Below, piece after piece: positions 52,449 through 61,460 of a stretch of 64,000 bases of DNA. Within the stretch, counting starts at the first letter, position 1, and every line of letters starts with the position of its first letter. Below the pieces are notes generated by a model, which made no database searches, was not told the DNA's origin, and saw only the letters and a list, made by a program, of their open reading frames with translations. Both the position numbers and the translations under genes were made by a program. Source of the DNA: Trabulsiella odontotermitis (GTDB lineage Bacteria > Pseudomonadota > Gammaproteobacteria > Enterobacterales > Enterobacteriaceae); assembly GCF_001297775.1 (NCBI RefSeq), contig NZ_LIFX01000003.1:248001-312000 (forward strand), given 5' to 3'.

Positions 52449-53950
52449 TGGAAACACACGTTGTCGAAGCAAAATCATCGCATAGCATGATCCTACTCTG
52501 CATTCTGATTGCAGTGTTCGTCGTGCCAACCTCGATTTCCGGGACGGCCATTGCGCTGCCGGCAATCAGCGCGGATCTCCATTCACAGACAGCATCGCTG
52601 CAGTGGGTGGTCAATGCGTTTAACTTAACCTTTGCCAGCTTCACACTGGCATGGGGCGGGCTGGCCGATGTGTTCGGCAGCAAGCGCTCGTTCATCGCCG
52701 GGGCGAGTCTCTATTTCCTTGCTTCTTTGCTCTCCTGGCATGCCGATAACATTTATGTGCTGGATGCCGCGCGTGCGCTGGCCGGCATTGGCGGCGCGGC
52801 GATCTTCTCTTGTGGTAGCGCCATTCTGATCCAGACTTTCAGCGGCGCGCAGCGTACCCGCGCGTTTGCGCTGTTTGGCACCACCGCCGGGTTAGGCATC
52901 ACCTTCGGGCCAACCATCTCCGGCTGGCTGCTGAGCATCGCCGGATGGCGGGATATTTTCATCGTCCATGCGATTGCGCTGTTTGTAGTGTTGCTGTTGA
53001 CCAGCGCTGTTCCGGCGGCAGCAAAGCGTACGGAAAAACCGTCGCTTGATGCGGCGGGCATTGTGCTGTTCATCGTGGCGCTGTTCCTGCTGATGACCGG
53101 TATCACCCAGGGCGCAGAGCGCGGCTGGACGGACAACATCACCCTTGGTCTGTTTGCCGTTGGCGTGGTGATTCTGGCGTTGTTTGTGCTGGTGGAGAAA
53201 AAAGCCGCTCACCCGATGGTGAATTTCTCCCTGCTGGGCAACCACTATTTTCTGTCGATGATCATGATCCCGGTGGTGGCGAGCTTCTGTTTCGTCACCC
53301 TGCTGACCTGGTTCCCGACCTGGCTTATCGCCGTGAAAAGCCTGTCGCCGCTTGATTCCGGGCTGGTGATGCTGGCGCTCACCACGCCAGTGCTGGTGCT
53401 GCCGTTGGTGGCCGGGAAACTGGTCACGCGTGGTGTGTCTGCTGATGTGCTGTTCATTGTCAGCCTGGTGCTGTTCATCGTCGGTCTGCTGCTGCTGTGG
53501 GCGTTCAGCGCGGGTGATATCCCGCTCGGCGAAATCATCCTTTGCCTGTTGCTGGTCGGTTCCGGGATGGGGCTTTCCGCCGGGCTGGTGGATGGCATTG
53601 CGCTGAGCGTGGTCGATCACCACGAAGTCGGCCGCGCGGCGGGCATTCTGAATACCTTCCGCCTGGGCAGCGAAGCCATTGCGGTAGCGATTTATGGTTC
53701 GCTGATGGCTACCGGGATTTTCCACGCGCTGGGATCGCAACCGATGCCTGCGGGGGAATCAGGCAAACAGTTTATTGCTGACGTGGTGTCGGGCAACGCC
53801 TTCGCCCGCGTCTCCGGCCAGGAAGCCTCGATTCTGGAAAACATCTATACCCAGGCGTTCAGCCACACGTTGTTAGTGTTGCTGGCAATCTCCTTAGTCG
53901 CCTCGCTGTTTATCGTGCTGATGATGCGCAATAAGGCGGTGAAAGCTTAA
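52448..53950 (+). CDS. DHA2-family MFS exporter
   Basis: 500 residues with about 14 hydrophobic segments, typical of the DHA2 (EmrB/QacA/actinorhodin-exporter) family. N-terminal VVPTSISGTAIALPAISADL, motif A-like GGLADVFGSKRSF and antiporter motif C GLGITFGPTISGWLL. Its ATG overlaps the P450 stop by one base (TAATG). Operon position suggests export of the product of the three preceding enzymes or self-protection. Confidence 0.92.
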   Translation: METHVVEAKSSHSMILLCILIAVFVVPTSISGTAIALPAISADLHSQTASLQWVVNAFNLTFASFTLAWGGLADVFGSKRSFIAGASLYFLASLLSWHADNIYVLDAARALAGIGGAAIFSCGSAILIQTFSGAQRTRAFALFGTTAGLGITFGPTISGWLLSIAGWRDIFIVHAIALFVVLLLTSAVPAAAKRTEKPSLDAAGIVLFIVALFLLMTGITQGAERGWTDNITLGLFAVGVVILALFVLVEKKAAHPMVNFSLLGNHYFLSMIMIPVVASFCFVTLLTWFPTWLIAVKSLSPLDSGLVMLALTTPVLVLPLVAGKLVTRGVSADVLFIVSLVLFIVGLLLLWAFSAGDIPLGEIILCLLLVGSGMGLSAGLVDGIALSVVDHHEVGRAAGILNTFRLGSEAIAVAIYGSLMATGIFHALGSQPMPAGESGKQFIADVVSGNAFARVSGQEASILENIYTQAFSHTLLVLLAISLVASLFIVLMMRNKAVKA

Positions 53951-54002
53951 CGTTTTGCTGTTGTGGGGACGGTAGAGGGAAGTATCATTTCAGGGATGAA
54001 TT

Positions 54003-54034
54003 GCGCACCGGCGTGAGAACCGGTGCGTTTTTTT
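54003..54034. terminator. Bidirectional terminator after the MFS exporter gene
   Basis: GCACCGG (54005-54011) and CCGGTGC (54020-54026), then GTTTTTTT. It closes the AfsA-P450 operon; the convergent yjdJ ends at its edge. Confidence 0.88.
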
Positions 54035-54305
54035 ATGCGCGGATGTCGTCATATTCGCGGGTTTTATCAAACTCATGCTTTGCAAACGGGCAAAGTGGAA
54101 TGATTTTGCGATGTTCCTGACGCATTTTTTCGACCACGCGGGCGACCAGTTGTTTGCCCACACCCTGGCCTTTCAGGCTCGGATCAACGTCGGTATGTTC
54201 AATGATGCTCAGATTCTCGCCCGTCGGGACGAAGACAATCTCCGCCACCTGCTGGCCCTGTGCGTCGTTGACGTAGAATTTGTTGTGGCCTTCCAGTATT
54301 TCCAT
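54033..54305 (-). CDS. yjdJ: GNAT-like acetyltransferase YjdJ
   Basis: 90 residues, compact GNAT fold with acetyl-CoA-binding segment [20 protein letters not shown] and the family ending [16 protein letters not shown]. Matches E. coli YjdJ. Tandem ATGs at 54308 and 54305; the second corresponds to the E. coli start. It follows yjdI by about 11 bases. In E. coli the pair is at a different map position. Confidence 0.92.
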   Translation of the reverse strand: MEILEGHNKFYVNDAQGQQVAEIVFVPTGENLSIIEHTDVDPSLKGQGVGKQLVARVVEKMRQEHRKIIPLCPFAKHEFDKTREYDDIRA

Positions 54306-54316
54306 CATCTTCTCGC

Positions 54317-54547
54317 TTATTTGTGTCGATATTGCAACGCGCCGCTGGGGCAGGTATCAATCACGCTCACCACGGTATCCACCCCGACTTCGTCCGGCAT
54401 GATCCACGGTTTACGCTTGAGATTAAACAACTGATGACTGCCGCGCACGCAGTTACCTGAATGCTGACAGATGGCGGTGTTAAAATAGACGTCAATCTTC
54501 TCACCGTGATAAACCCGGTAGCCTGCGTCCTCAAGTTCCTTATCCAT
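54317..54547 (-). CDS. yjdI: Small iron-sulfur protein YjdI
   Basis: 76 residues with cysteines in [14 protein letters not shown] and [11 protein letters not shown], the divergent ferredoxin-like (Fer4_19) pattern. Matches E. coli YjdI. The start at 54547 ([13 protein letters not shown]) is chosen because the longer frame to 54592 adds residues absent from E. coli. Forms a two-gene unit with yjdJ; role unknown. Confidence 0.92.
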   Translation of the reverse strand: MDKELEDAGYRVYHGEKIDVYFNTAICQHSGNCVRGSHQLFNLKRKPWIMPDEVGVDTVVSVIDTCPSGALQYRHK

Positions 54548-54899
54548 GACATGACCTCTGAATGCTCTGTTATTTGCTGCAACAATAAGCATAGCCTTTT
54601 TCTTGCCAGAGTAGTGCGCCGGAATCGTTCTGTTCCGTCTTACGCCGCAACAGCGATTGTGAAAAATATCGCGATATTATTATTTTCAATAATAAAACCG
54701 GTTTCGTTTTTTAGCTGCATGCGCCCGTCAAAATATCACTTTCAACCATTTTCACGATCAGCAGGAAGAAGTTAAAGACGTATCACGTTATGCGTAACAT
54801 TGTGGTGTAACAATTTTTTAATGTGACTCTGGTCACGAATTGGCGCAAATAAAACCGTTTAAATGCCGCTGAGGTTAATGCCTGACCAGTGAGGAACAT
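54548..54899 (+). promoter_or_regulatory. idn operon upstream region with CRP site
   Basis: 352 bases without a gene. TGTGACTCTGGTCACG (54822-54837) matches the CRP consensus TGTGA-N6-TCACR and lies 63 bases upstream of idnD. GTAACA appears twice at 54794-54812, reminiscent of gluconate-family (GntR/IdnR) operators, on the upstream side of the CRP site. Promoter boxes were not assigned. Confidence 0.7.
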
Positions 54900-55931
54900 A
54901 TGAAGGTTAAAACACAATCCTGCGTTGTCGCGGGCAAGAAAACTGTTGCCGTTAGCGACCAGGAAATAGAGTGGAATAATAAAGGAACACTCGTACAAAT
55001 AACGCGAGGCGGTATTTGTGGTTCCGATTTACATTATTATCAGGAAGGTAAAGTCGGTAATTTCACCGTAAAAGCGCCAATGATTCTTGGCCATGAAGTT
55101 ATTGGCAAAATTGTTCATACCGATTCCGCAGAATTAAAAGAAGGGCAGACTGTCGCGGTGAATCCATCGAAACCGTGTGGTCACTGCAAATATTGTCTGC
55201 AGCATGAAGAAAACCAGTGTACGGAAATGCGTTTCTTTGGCAGCGCGATGTACTTTCCGCACGTCGATGGCGGATTTACCCGCTACAAAGTGGTGGATAC
55301 CGCGCAGTGTATTCCGTTCTCACCAGACGCCAATGAAAAAGTGATGGCCTTTGCTGAACCGCTGGCGGTGGCGATCCATGCGGCGCACGAAGCCGGTGAT
55401 TTACAGGGCAAACGGGTCTTTATTTCCGGCGTCGGCCCGATTGGCTGCCTGATCCTCAGCGCGGTGAAAACGCTCGGTGCGGCGGAAATTGTCTGCGCCG
55501 ATGTCAGCCCGCGTTCACTGTCGCTGGCGGCAAAAATGGGCGCCGACACGCTGATTAACCCGCAGCATGACGATCTCGCGCCGTGGAAAGCGGAGAAAGG
55601 TTATTTCGATGTCAGCTTTGAGGTTTCCGGTCATCCGTCTTCCATCACCACGTGTCTCGAAGTAACCCGCGCCAAAGGCGTGATGGTGCAGGTAGGCATG
55701 GGCGGCGCAGTCCCGGAATTCCCGATGATGATGCTGATCGCCAAAGAAATTTCCCTCAAAGGCACGTTCCGTTTTACCACTGAATTCAATACCGCCGTGT
55801 CGTGGCTGTCGAATAACGTCATCGATCCGTTGCCGCTGCTGAGCGGTGAATATCCCTTTACTGAACTTGAGCAGGCGCTGAAATTCGCGGGCGACAAATC
55901 GCAGGCAGCAAAAGTCCAGCTAGTTTTCTGA
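54900..55931 (+). CDS. idnD: L-idonate 5-dehydrogenase
   Basis: Zinc-dependent medium-chain dehydrogenase, 343 residues as in E. coli; oxidises L-idonate to 5-ketogluconate. Catalytic zinc ligands in GGICGSDLHYY and LGHEVIG, structural zinc cysteines in CGHCKYCLQHEENQC, and the NAD(P)-binding ISGVGPIGCL. First gene of idnDOT. Confidence 0.96.
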   Translation: MKVKTQSCVVAGKKTVAVSDQEIEWNNKGTLVQITRGGICGSDLHYYQEGKVGNFTVKAPMILGHEVIGKIVHTDSAELKEGQTVAVNPSKPCGHCKYCLQHEENQCTEMRFFGSAMYFPHVDGGFTRYKVVDTAQCIPFSPDANEKVMAFAEPLAVAIHAAHEAGDLQGKRVFISGVGPIGCLILSAVKTLGAAEIVCADVSPRSLSLAAKMGADTLINPQHDDLAPWKAEKGYFDVSFEVSGHPSSITTCLEVTRAKGVMVQVGMGGAVPEFPMMMLIAKEISLKGTFRFTTEFNTAVSWLSNNVIDPLPLLSGEYPFTELEQALKFAGDKSQAAKVQLVF

Positions 55932-55954
55932 GACATTAAATAAGGAATGTGAGC

Positions 55955-56719
55955 ATGAACGATCTTTTTTCTCTTGAGGGCAAAAATGTCCTGATTACCG
56001 GTGCAGCGCAGGGCATCGGCTATTTACTGGCGACCGGGCTGGGTAAATATGGCGCGCAGATTATCGTCAACGATATTACCCAGGAACGTGCAGCAGCGGC
56101 GGTGGATAAGCTACAGAGCGCAGGCATCCGCGCGGTTGCGGCACCGTTCAACGTCACCCACAAACAGGAAATCGACGAGGCCATCGCGCGGATTGAAGCG
56201 CAGGTTGGCCCTATTGATGTGCTGGTGAATAACGCCGGGATCCAGCGTCGCCATCCGTTCACCGAATTCCCTGAGCAGGAGTGGAATGACGTGATTTCGG
56301 TCAACCAGACGGCGGTTTTCCTTGTGTCACAAGCGGTGACCCGGCGGATGGTAGAACGCAAAGCGGGCAAAGTGATCAACATTTGCTCAATGCAGAGCGA
56401 ACTGGGCCGCGACACCATCACCCCGTACGCGGCGTCGAAAGGGGCGGTGAAAATGCTGACCCGCGGCATGTGCGTTGAGCTGGCGCGCTACAACATTCAG
56501 GTCAACGGCATTGCGCCGGGCTATTTCCAGACCGAGATGACCAAAGCGCTGGTGGAAGATGAAGCCTTCACCGCCTGGCTGTGCAAACGTACGCCTGCCG
56601 CGCGCTGGGGCGATCCGCAGGAACTGATTGGCGCCGCGGTGTTCCTCTCCTCGAAAGCGTCTGATTTCGTCAACGGGCATTTGTTGTTTGTCGATGGCGG
56701 CATGCTGGTGGCTGTCTGA
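55955..56719 (+). CDS. idnO: 5-keto-D-gluconate 5-reductase
   Basis: Short-chain dehydrogenase reducing 5-ketogluconate to D-gluconate, 254 residues. Cofactor motif TGAAQGIGYLL, NNAG, catalytic Ser in CSMQSE and YAASK. ATG at 55955 (MNDLFSLEGK) is chosen over the GTG two codons earlier. Lies 23 bases after idnD. Confidence 0.96.
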   Translation: MNDLFSLEGKNVLITGAAQGIGYLLATGLGKYGAQIIVNDITQERAAAAVDKLQSAGIRAVAAPFNVTHKQEIDEAIARIEAQVGPIDVLVNNAGIQRRHPFTEFPEQEWNDVISVNQTAVFLVSQAVTRRMVERKAGKVINICSMQSELGRDTITPYAASKGAVKMLTRGMCVELARYNIQVNGIAPGYFQTEMTKALVEDEAFTAWLCKRTPAARWGDPQELIGAAVFLSSKASDFVNGHLLFVDGGMLVAV

Positions 56720-56782
56720 CGTCGTCGCAATCCTGTGCAGCGCGCAAGCGCTGCTTTTCTGGCACTGATAAGAGATACGACT

Positions 56783-58102
56783 ATGCCTTTAATAATAATT
56801 GCAGCAGGCGTTGCACTGCTGCTGGTGCTGATGATTGGCTTTAAGGTCAACGGCTTTATCGCCCTTGTCCTTGTTGCGGCTGTGGTAGGTTTTGCGGAAG
56901 GGATGGATGCGCAGGCGGTACTGCATTCTATTCAGGGGGGAATTGGCGGAACGCTGGGCGGGCTGGCGATGATCCTTGGTTTTGGCGCGATGCTCGGGCG
57001 GATGATCTCCGACACCGGCGCCGCGCAGCGTATCGCCACCACGCTGATTGCCACGTTCGGTAAAAAACGTGTGCAGTGGGCGCTGATGATCACCGGTCTG
57101 GTGGTCGGTCTGGCGATGTTCTTTGAAGTCGGTTTCGTCCTGCTGTTACCGCTGGTGTTTACCGTGGTGGCGTCAGCCGGGCTGCCGATGCTGTACGTTG
57201 GTGTGCCGATGGTGGCCGCGCTGTCAGTGACTCACTGTTTTCTGCCGCCGCACCCCGGCCCGACCGCGATCGCCACGATTTTTGAAGCTAACCTCGGCAC
57301 CACACTGCTGTATGGCCTGATCATCACCATTCCGACGGTGATCGTCGCCGGTCCGCTGTTTTCCAAACTGCTGACCCGCTTTGAAAGAACGCCGCCGGAA
57401 GGCTTGTTTAACCCGCGGATCTTCAGTGAAGAAGAGATGCCGGGCTTCTGGAACAGTATTTTCGCCGCAGTGATGCCGGTGATCCTGATGGCTATCGCGG
57501 CGGTGTGTGAAATCACAATGCCGAAAGGCAACAGCGTACGGGTGTTTTTTGAATTTATCGGTAACCCGGCGGTGGCGCTGTTTATTGCTATCGTGATCGC
57601 GATTTTCACTCTCGGGATGCGCAACGGGCGTACTCTCGAAAAAGTGATGGATATGGCGGCGGATTCGATTGGCGCTATCGCGATGATCGTCTTTATTATC
57701 GCCGGTGGCGGTGCCTTTAAGCAGGTGCTGGTGGACAGCGGCGTCGGGCAGTACATTTCGCAACTGATGAACGGCACGTCGCTGTCTCCGTTGCTGATGT
57801 GCTGGACCGTGGCGGCGGTGCTGCGTATCGCGCTGGGCTCGGCGACCGTCGCGGCAATCACCACGGCTGGCGTGGTTCTGCCAATCATCAACGTCACTCA
57901 TGCCGATCCGGCGTTGATGGTACTAGCGACCGGGGCAGGGAGCGTGATTGCCTCTCACGTCAACGATCCGGGATTCTGGCTGTTTAAGGGCTATTTCAAC
58001 CTCAGCGTGGGCGAAACGCTGCGGACCTGGACCGTGATGGAAACACTGATTTCATTCATGGGTTTAATTGGTGTTCTGAGCCTGAACGCTATTTTGCATT
58101 AA
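56783..58102 (+). CDS. idnT: L-idonate/5-ketogluconate/gluconate permease
   Basis: GntP-family symporter, 439 residues, with about 12 hydrophobic segments and the conserved HCFLPPHPGPTAIA. The start at 56783 (MPLIIIAAGVALLL) matches E. coli IdnT; the 16 upstream in-frame codons are hydrophilic. The final uptake gene of the operon; no idnK is present. Confidence 0.96.
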   Translation: MPLIIIAAGVALLLVLMIGFKVNGFIALVLVAAVVGFAEGMDAQAVLHSIQGGIGGTLGGLAMILGFGAMLGRMISDTGAAQRIATTLIATFGKKRVQWALMITGLVVGLAMFFEVGFVLLLPLVFTVVASAGLPMLYVGVPMVAALSVTHCFLPPHPGPTAIATIFEANLGTTLLYGLIITIPTVIVAGPLFSKLLTRFERTPPEGLFNPRIFSEEEMPGFWNSIFAAVMPVILMAIAAVCEITMPKGNSVRVFFEFIGNPAVALFIAIVIAIFTLGMRNGRTLEKVMDMAADSIGAIAMIVFIIAGGGAFKQVLVDSGVGQYISQLMNGTSLSPLLMCWTVAAVLRIALGSATVAAITTAGVVLPIINVTHADPALMVLATGAGSVIASHVNDPGFWLFKGYFNLSVGETLRTWTVMETLISFMGLIGVLSLNAILH

Positions 58103-58119
58103 TCATTTGGTGTAAAACT

Positions 58120-58144
58120 GAGGGAAAGGGCGCCGCTTTCCCTC
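58120..58144 (+). terminator. Hairpin between idnT and idnR
   Basis: GAGGGAAAG, loop GGCGCCG, CTTTCCCTC. No U-tract, so it probably tunes or processes read-through into idnR. Confidence 0.45.
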
Positions 58145-58181
58145 AGCGCCAGCCGGGACAGGCGTCGAATCCGGAGAGATG

Positions 58182-59180
58182 ATGAGAAACCACAGGATAT
58201 CACTACAGGATATCGCCACCCTGGCGGGCGTCACCAAAATGACGGTCAGCCGCTATCTCCGTTCCCCGAAAAAGGTCTCGAAGGAAACCGGGGAGCGCAT
58301 CGCCAGAATCATGGAGGAGATCAACTACGTTCCTAACCGCGCGCCGGGCATTCTGCTGAACGCGCAAAGTTATACCATTGGTGTATTGATCCCCTCATTT
58401 CAGAATCAGCTGTTCGCCGACATTCTTGCCGGGATCGAGTCGGTGACGTCCGGGCATAACTATCAGACGCTGATCGCCAACTATAACTATGACCGCGAAT
58501 CGGAAGAGGAATCGGTCATTAATCTGCTCTCTTATAATATTGACGGCATTATTCTGTCGGAGAAATTCCACACGCTGCGGACGGTAAAATTCCTGCGCTC
58601 CGCCAAAATTCCGATTGTGGAACTGATGGATCTGCAGGGCGAACGGCTCGACATGGAAGTGGGGTTCGACAACCGCCAGGCGGCGTTCGACATGGTGACC
58701 ACCATGCTCGACAAGCGCCAGCGCCGTAAAATTATCTACCTGGGATCGAAAGACGACATTCGCGATGAACTGCGGTTTCGCGGCTATTGCGACGCCATGA
58801 CCGGGCGCGGCCTGGAGGCGCATCGTATCAACCCTCGCGCCAGCTCGTCGATTAACCTCGGCATGCAACTGATGAATGAAGCCCTTACCCTTTTTCCCGA
58901 CACCGACGGCGTGTTCTGTACCAATGACGATATCGCCATGGGCGCGCTGCTGCTGTGTTTCGAACGGGGAATGGCGATCCCGGAGCAGATCTCCATCGCC
59001 GGGTTCCACGGTCTGGAAATGGGCAAGCAGATGATCCCAAGCCTGGCGAGCGTGATAACCCCTCGTTTTGACATCGGCCGCATGGCCGCGCAAATGCTGC
59101 TCGACAAACTCAAGAACGATGATCTCAACCACAATACGGTGGATCTTGGGTACCAGATTTACCACGGTAATACGTTGTAA
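58182..59180 (+). CDS. idnR: LacI/GalR-family regulator of L-idonate catabolism
   Basis: 332 residues. N-terminal LacI helix-turn-helix LQDIATLAGVTKMTVSRYLR and a periplasmic-binding-type effector domain (SFQNQLFADILAGIESVT, GVFCTNDDIAMGALL). Matches IdnR (GntH), which activates idn genes in response to idonate or 5-ketogluconate. Tandem ATGs at 58179 and 58182; the second matches E. coli, with GGAGAG just upstream. Confidence 0.94.
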   Translation: MRNHRISLQDIATLAGVTKMTVSRYLRSPKKVSKETGERIARIMEEINYVPNRAPGILLNAQSYTIGVLIPSFQNQLFADILAGIESVTSGHNYQTLIANYNYDRESEEESVINLLSYNIDGIILSEKFHTLRTVKFLRSAKIPIVELMDLQGERLDMEVGFDNRQAAFDMVTTMLDKRQRRKIIYLGSKDDIRDELRFRGYCDAMTGRGLEAHRINPRASSSINLGMQLMNEALTLFPDTDGVFCTNDDIAMGALLLCFERGMAIPEQISIAGFHGLEMGKQMIPSLASVITPRFDIGRMAAQMLLDKLKNDDLNHNTVDLGYQIYHGNTL

Positions 59181-59604
59181 TTCCCTTTCTGAGCCTTGCG
59201 CCTCCAGGAATTATCCTGCTTTTTACTTTACCTCCTGCCTTGACCCCACGTCCTGTGGGCTTATAAGAAAATGATCTGAATTGTTCATAATAGCGACTAT
59301 TTACTTTGTTTATTATCGCGGCATATTACTTGTCACAAGATTTTAACAAGTTTGTCTTAGGGTGAAACATTGTTCTGCTTTCGCGGGTGGGTATTTCTGG
59401 AGACCCCTTTAAACCTGGCGAGAGCGTGGAGAATTGCTTTTCATGCTTCCCTAATACTGCCGCGTTTGCTGGCACGGACCGGGTAGTCGACAGAGGTACG
59501 ATCCTTCTCAGCACAGGTATGCAGTTAAGAGATGTTCAGGGAGCACGATCGCAATAGTTGTGGTTGTAAGGAACTCTAACTGTAAATATCTAAGAGGATT
59601 TAAA
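59181..59604 (+). other. Intergenic region before the GMC oxidoreductase
   Basis: 424 bases with no supportable gene. A weak hairpin CCCAC/GTGGG (59244-59258) may end idnR. The rest has mixed composition with short frames only. It should carry the promoter of the following gene, whose ribosome site AAGAGGA is at 59591-59597. Confidence 0.4.
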
Positions 59605-61230
59605 ATGAGTGTTGATTCTTTCAGCAAGATCGGTGCTGCGGACGAGCACGGTTCGCTTACCTTTGGGCTCAAGTCGAACTATGACTTCATTGTTTGTGGC
59701 GCTGGTTCAGCCGGGTGTGTCGTTGCCGCACGTTTATCCGAGCTGCCGGGTGTACAAGTCTTGCTTCTTGAAGCGGGCGATGATGATGTCAGCCCAACCA
59801 TCTCCGACCCCGGTAGTTGGCCGTTGAATCTGGGTTCTAAATACGACTGGAATTTCGTCGGCGAACCTAATCCGCACCTTAACGGTCGGCGGCTGCCCTT
59901 AAATATGGGAAAGGGGCTGGGTGGTGGTTCAAGTATTAATGTGATGGTCTGGTCGCGCGGCCATAAAACCGACTGGAATTATTTTGCGTCGGAGTCGGGC
60001 GATTCAGGCTGGGAATATGAGTCTATCCTCGGCTATTACCGACGAATCGAGAACTGGCAGGGTGCGCCCGATCAGCGACGTCGTGGTAGCGGCGGGCCGG
60101 TTTATGTCGCCCCGGCAGCAGAACCGCAGCCGTTGGTGCATGCCACGCTGCAGGCCGCCAGCGCCTTCGGCATTCCGCGTTTTGACAGCCCTAACGGTGA
60201 GATGATGGAAGGCCCGGGCGGGGTGGCGATTGCCGATTTACGCATTCGTGATGGCCGACGCCAGTCGCTCTACCGCTCCTACGTTTATCCGCGTATGTAT
60301 CAGCCCAACCTGACGGTGGTGACGCATGCGCTGGTGACGCGTCTGCTGTTCGAAGGCAAGCAGGTCATTGGCGTGGAAGCAGTGATCAACGGCAAGCTCT
60401 GCCGGATTGGCGCGCTGTGCGAAGTGGTTCTGTCGATGGGGGCTATCCAGACCCCGAAAGTGCTGATGCAGTCGGGGATTGGCCCGCAGCACGAGCTTCG
60501 CAAGCACGGTATCGACGTGGTCGAGCATCATCCTGGTGTGGGGCAAAATCATCAGGATCATATTGCTTTCGGCTGCACGTGGGAGTATCGCACGCCCCAG
60601 CCGATCAACGCGGGTGGCTGCGAGTCGACGCTGTACTGGAAGAGCGATTCGCGACTTGATGCGCCGGATCTCCTGCAGTGTCAGCTTGAATTCGCCGTAC
60701 CGTCGCCGCCGGAAGTGGGGATCGATCCCCCCGAGCATGGCTGGACCATGTTTGCAGGGCTGGCGCGTCCGAAAAGCCGTGGTAGCGTGAGTCTGACAGG
60801 CCCGAATCCTGACGATCCGCTGTTGATTGATCCTAACGTGCTCAGTGAGCCGGAGGATCTGGAAGCGGCCTTCGCCACCGTTGAACTGTGCCGGGCGATT
60901 GGCAACCATCCGCGATTTGATAACCTCATCAAACGCGAAGTGACGCCGCTGTACCGTGAGCGCCGTGAGATGGAGCAGTTCCTGCGCAACTCAGCGGTGA
61001 CCTTCTGGCATCAATGCGGTACGGCAAAAATGGGGCGCGATGCGATGTCGGTCGTCGACGGGCAACTGCGGGTATACGGCATTAAGAATCTACGCATCGC
61101 CGATGCGTCAGTAATGCCGAGGATCCCTGTAGGCAACATCATGGCGCCTTGTGTGGTCATCGGTGAACGTGCCGCCGATCTCATCAAAGCAGCGCATGGG
61201 TTGCAGACGATGGGATCGCATTATTTCTGA
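59605..61230 (+). CDS. GMC-family FAD oxidoreductase (choline dehydrogenase-like)
   Basis: 541 residues. FAD-binding DFIVCGAGSAGCVVAARLSE near residue 30, GMC signature 1 in NMGKGLGGGSSINVMVWSRG, signature 2 near VVLSMGAIQTPKVLMQSGIG, and the C-terminal active-site FWHQCGTAKMG with IMAPCVVIGERAAD. Family members oxidise alcohols, choline or sugars. No partner betaine-aldehyde dehydrogenase or transporter is adjacent, so the substrate is unknown. ATG at 59605 follows AAGAGGA; the frame opens 15 codons earlier without a ribosome site. Monocistronic. Confidence 0.9.
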   Translation: MSVDSFSKIGAADEHGSLTFGLKSNYDFIVCGAGSAGCVVAARLSELPGVQVLLLEAGDDDVSPTISDPGSWPLNLGSKYDWNFVGEPNPHLNGRRLPLNMGKGLGGGSSINVMVWSRGHKTDWNYFASESGDSGWEYESILGYYRRIENWQGAPDQRRRGSGGPVYVAPAAEPQPLVHATLQAASAFGIPRFDSPNGEMMEGPGGVAIADLRIRDGRRQSLYRSYVYPRMYQPNLTVVTHALVTRLLFEGKQVIGVEAVINGKLCRIGALCEVVLSMGAIQTPKVLMQSGIGPQHELRKHGIDVVEHHPGVGQNHQDHIAFGCTWEYRTPQPINAGGCESTLYWKSDSRLDAPDLLQCQLEFAVPSPPEVGIDPPEHGWTMFAGLARPKSRGSVSLTGPNPDDPLLIDPNVLSEPEDLEAAFATVELCRAIGNHPRFDNLIKREVTPLYRERREMEQFLRNSAVTFWHQCGTAKMGRDAMSVVDGQLRVYGIKNLRIADASVMPRIPVGNIMAPCVVIGERAADLIKAAHGLQTMGSHYF

Positions 61231-61245
61231 GAGGTCGTGGTGATC

Positions 61246-61284
61246 AGAGCGCTCATTGTGTTGTGTGAGCGCTCTTTTATTTTA
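61246..61284 (+). terminator. Terminator after the GMC oxidoreductase gene
   Basis: AGAGCGCTCA and TGAGCGCTCT, a 10-bp perfect stem, followed by TTTATTTTA. Confidence 0.88.
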
Positions 61285-61460
61285 CTTATGCCGGAATATT
61301 AAACGGTAATATCTAAAATATTATCAGGATCATGGCGAAGTATTTCTCGTGATGTCTTTTGTTAAAAACCCCATAGCACTCTGTCGCCATAACCCGTAAT
61401 CTGGGTGCGCTAAAACAAATAATCTTATCAGTAAATTTTAACGATAAATGGAGTTGTTGT

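Noticed and set aside
59326-59514. 62-codon minus-strand frame upstream of the GMC gene
   Set aside because: No ribosome site or recognisable sequence, and it lies in what should be promoter DNA.
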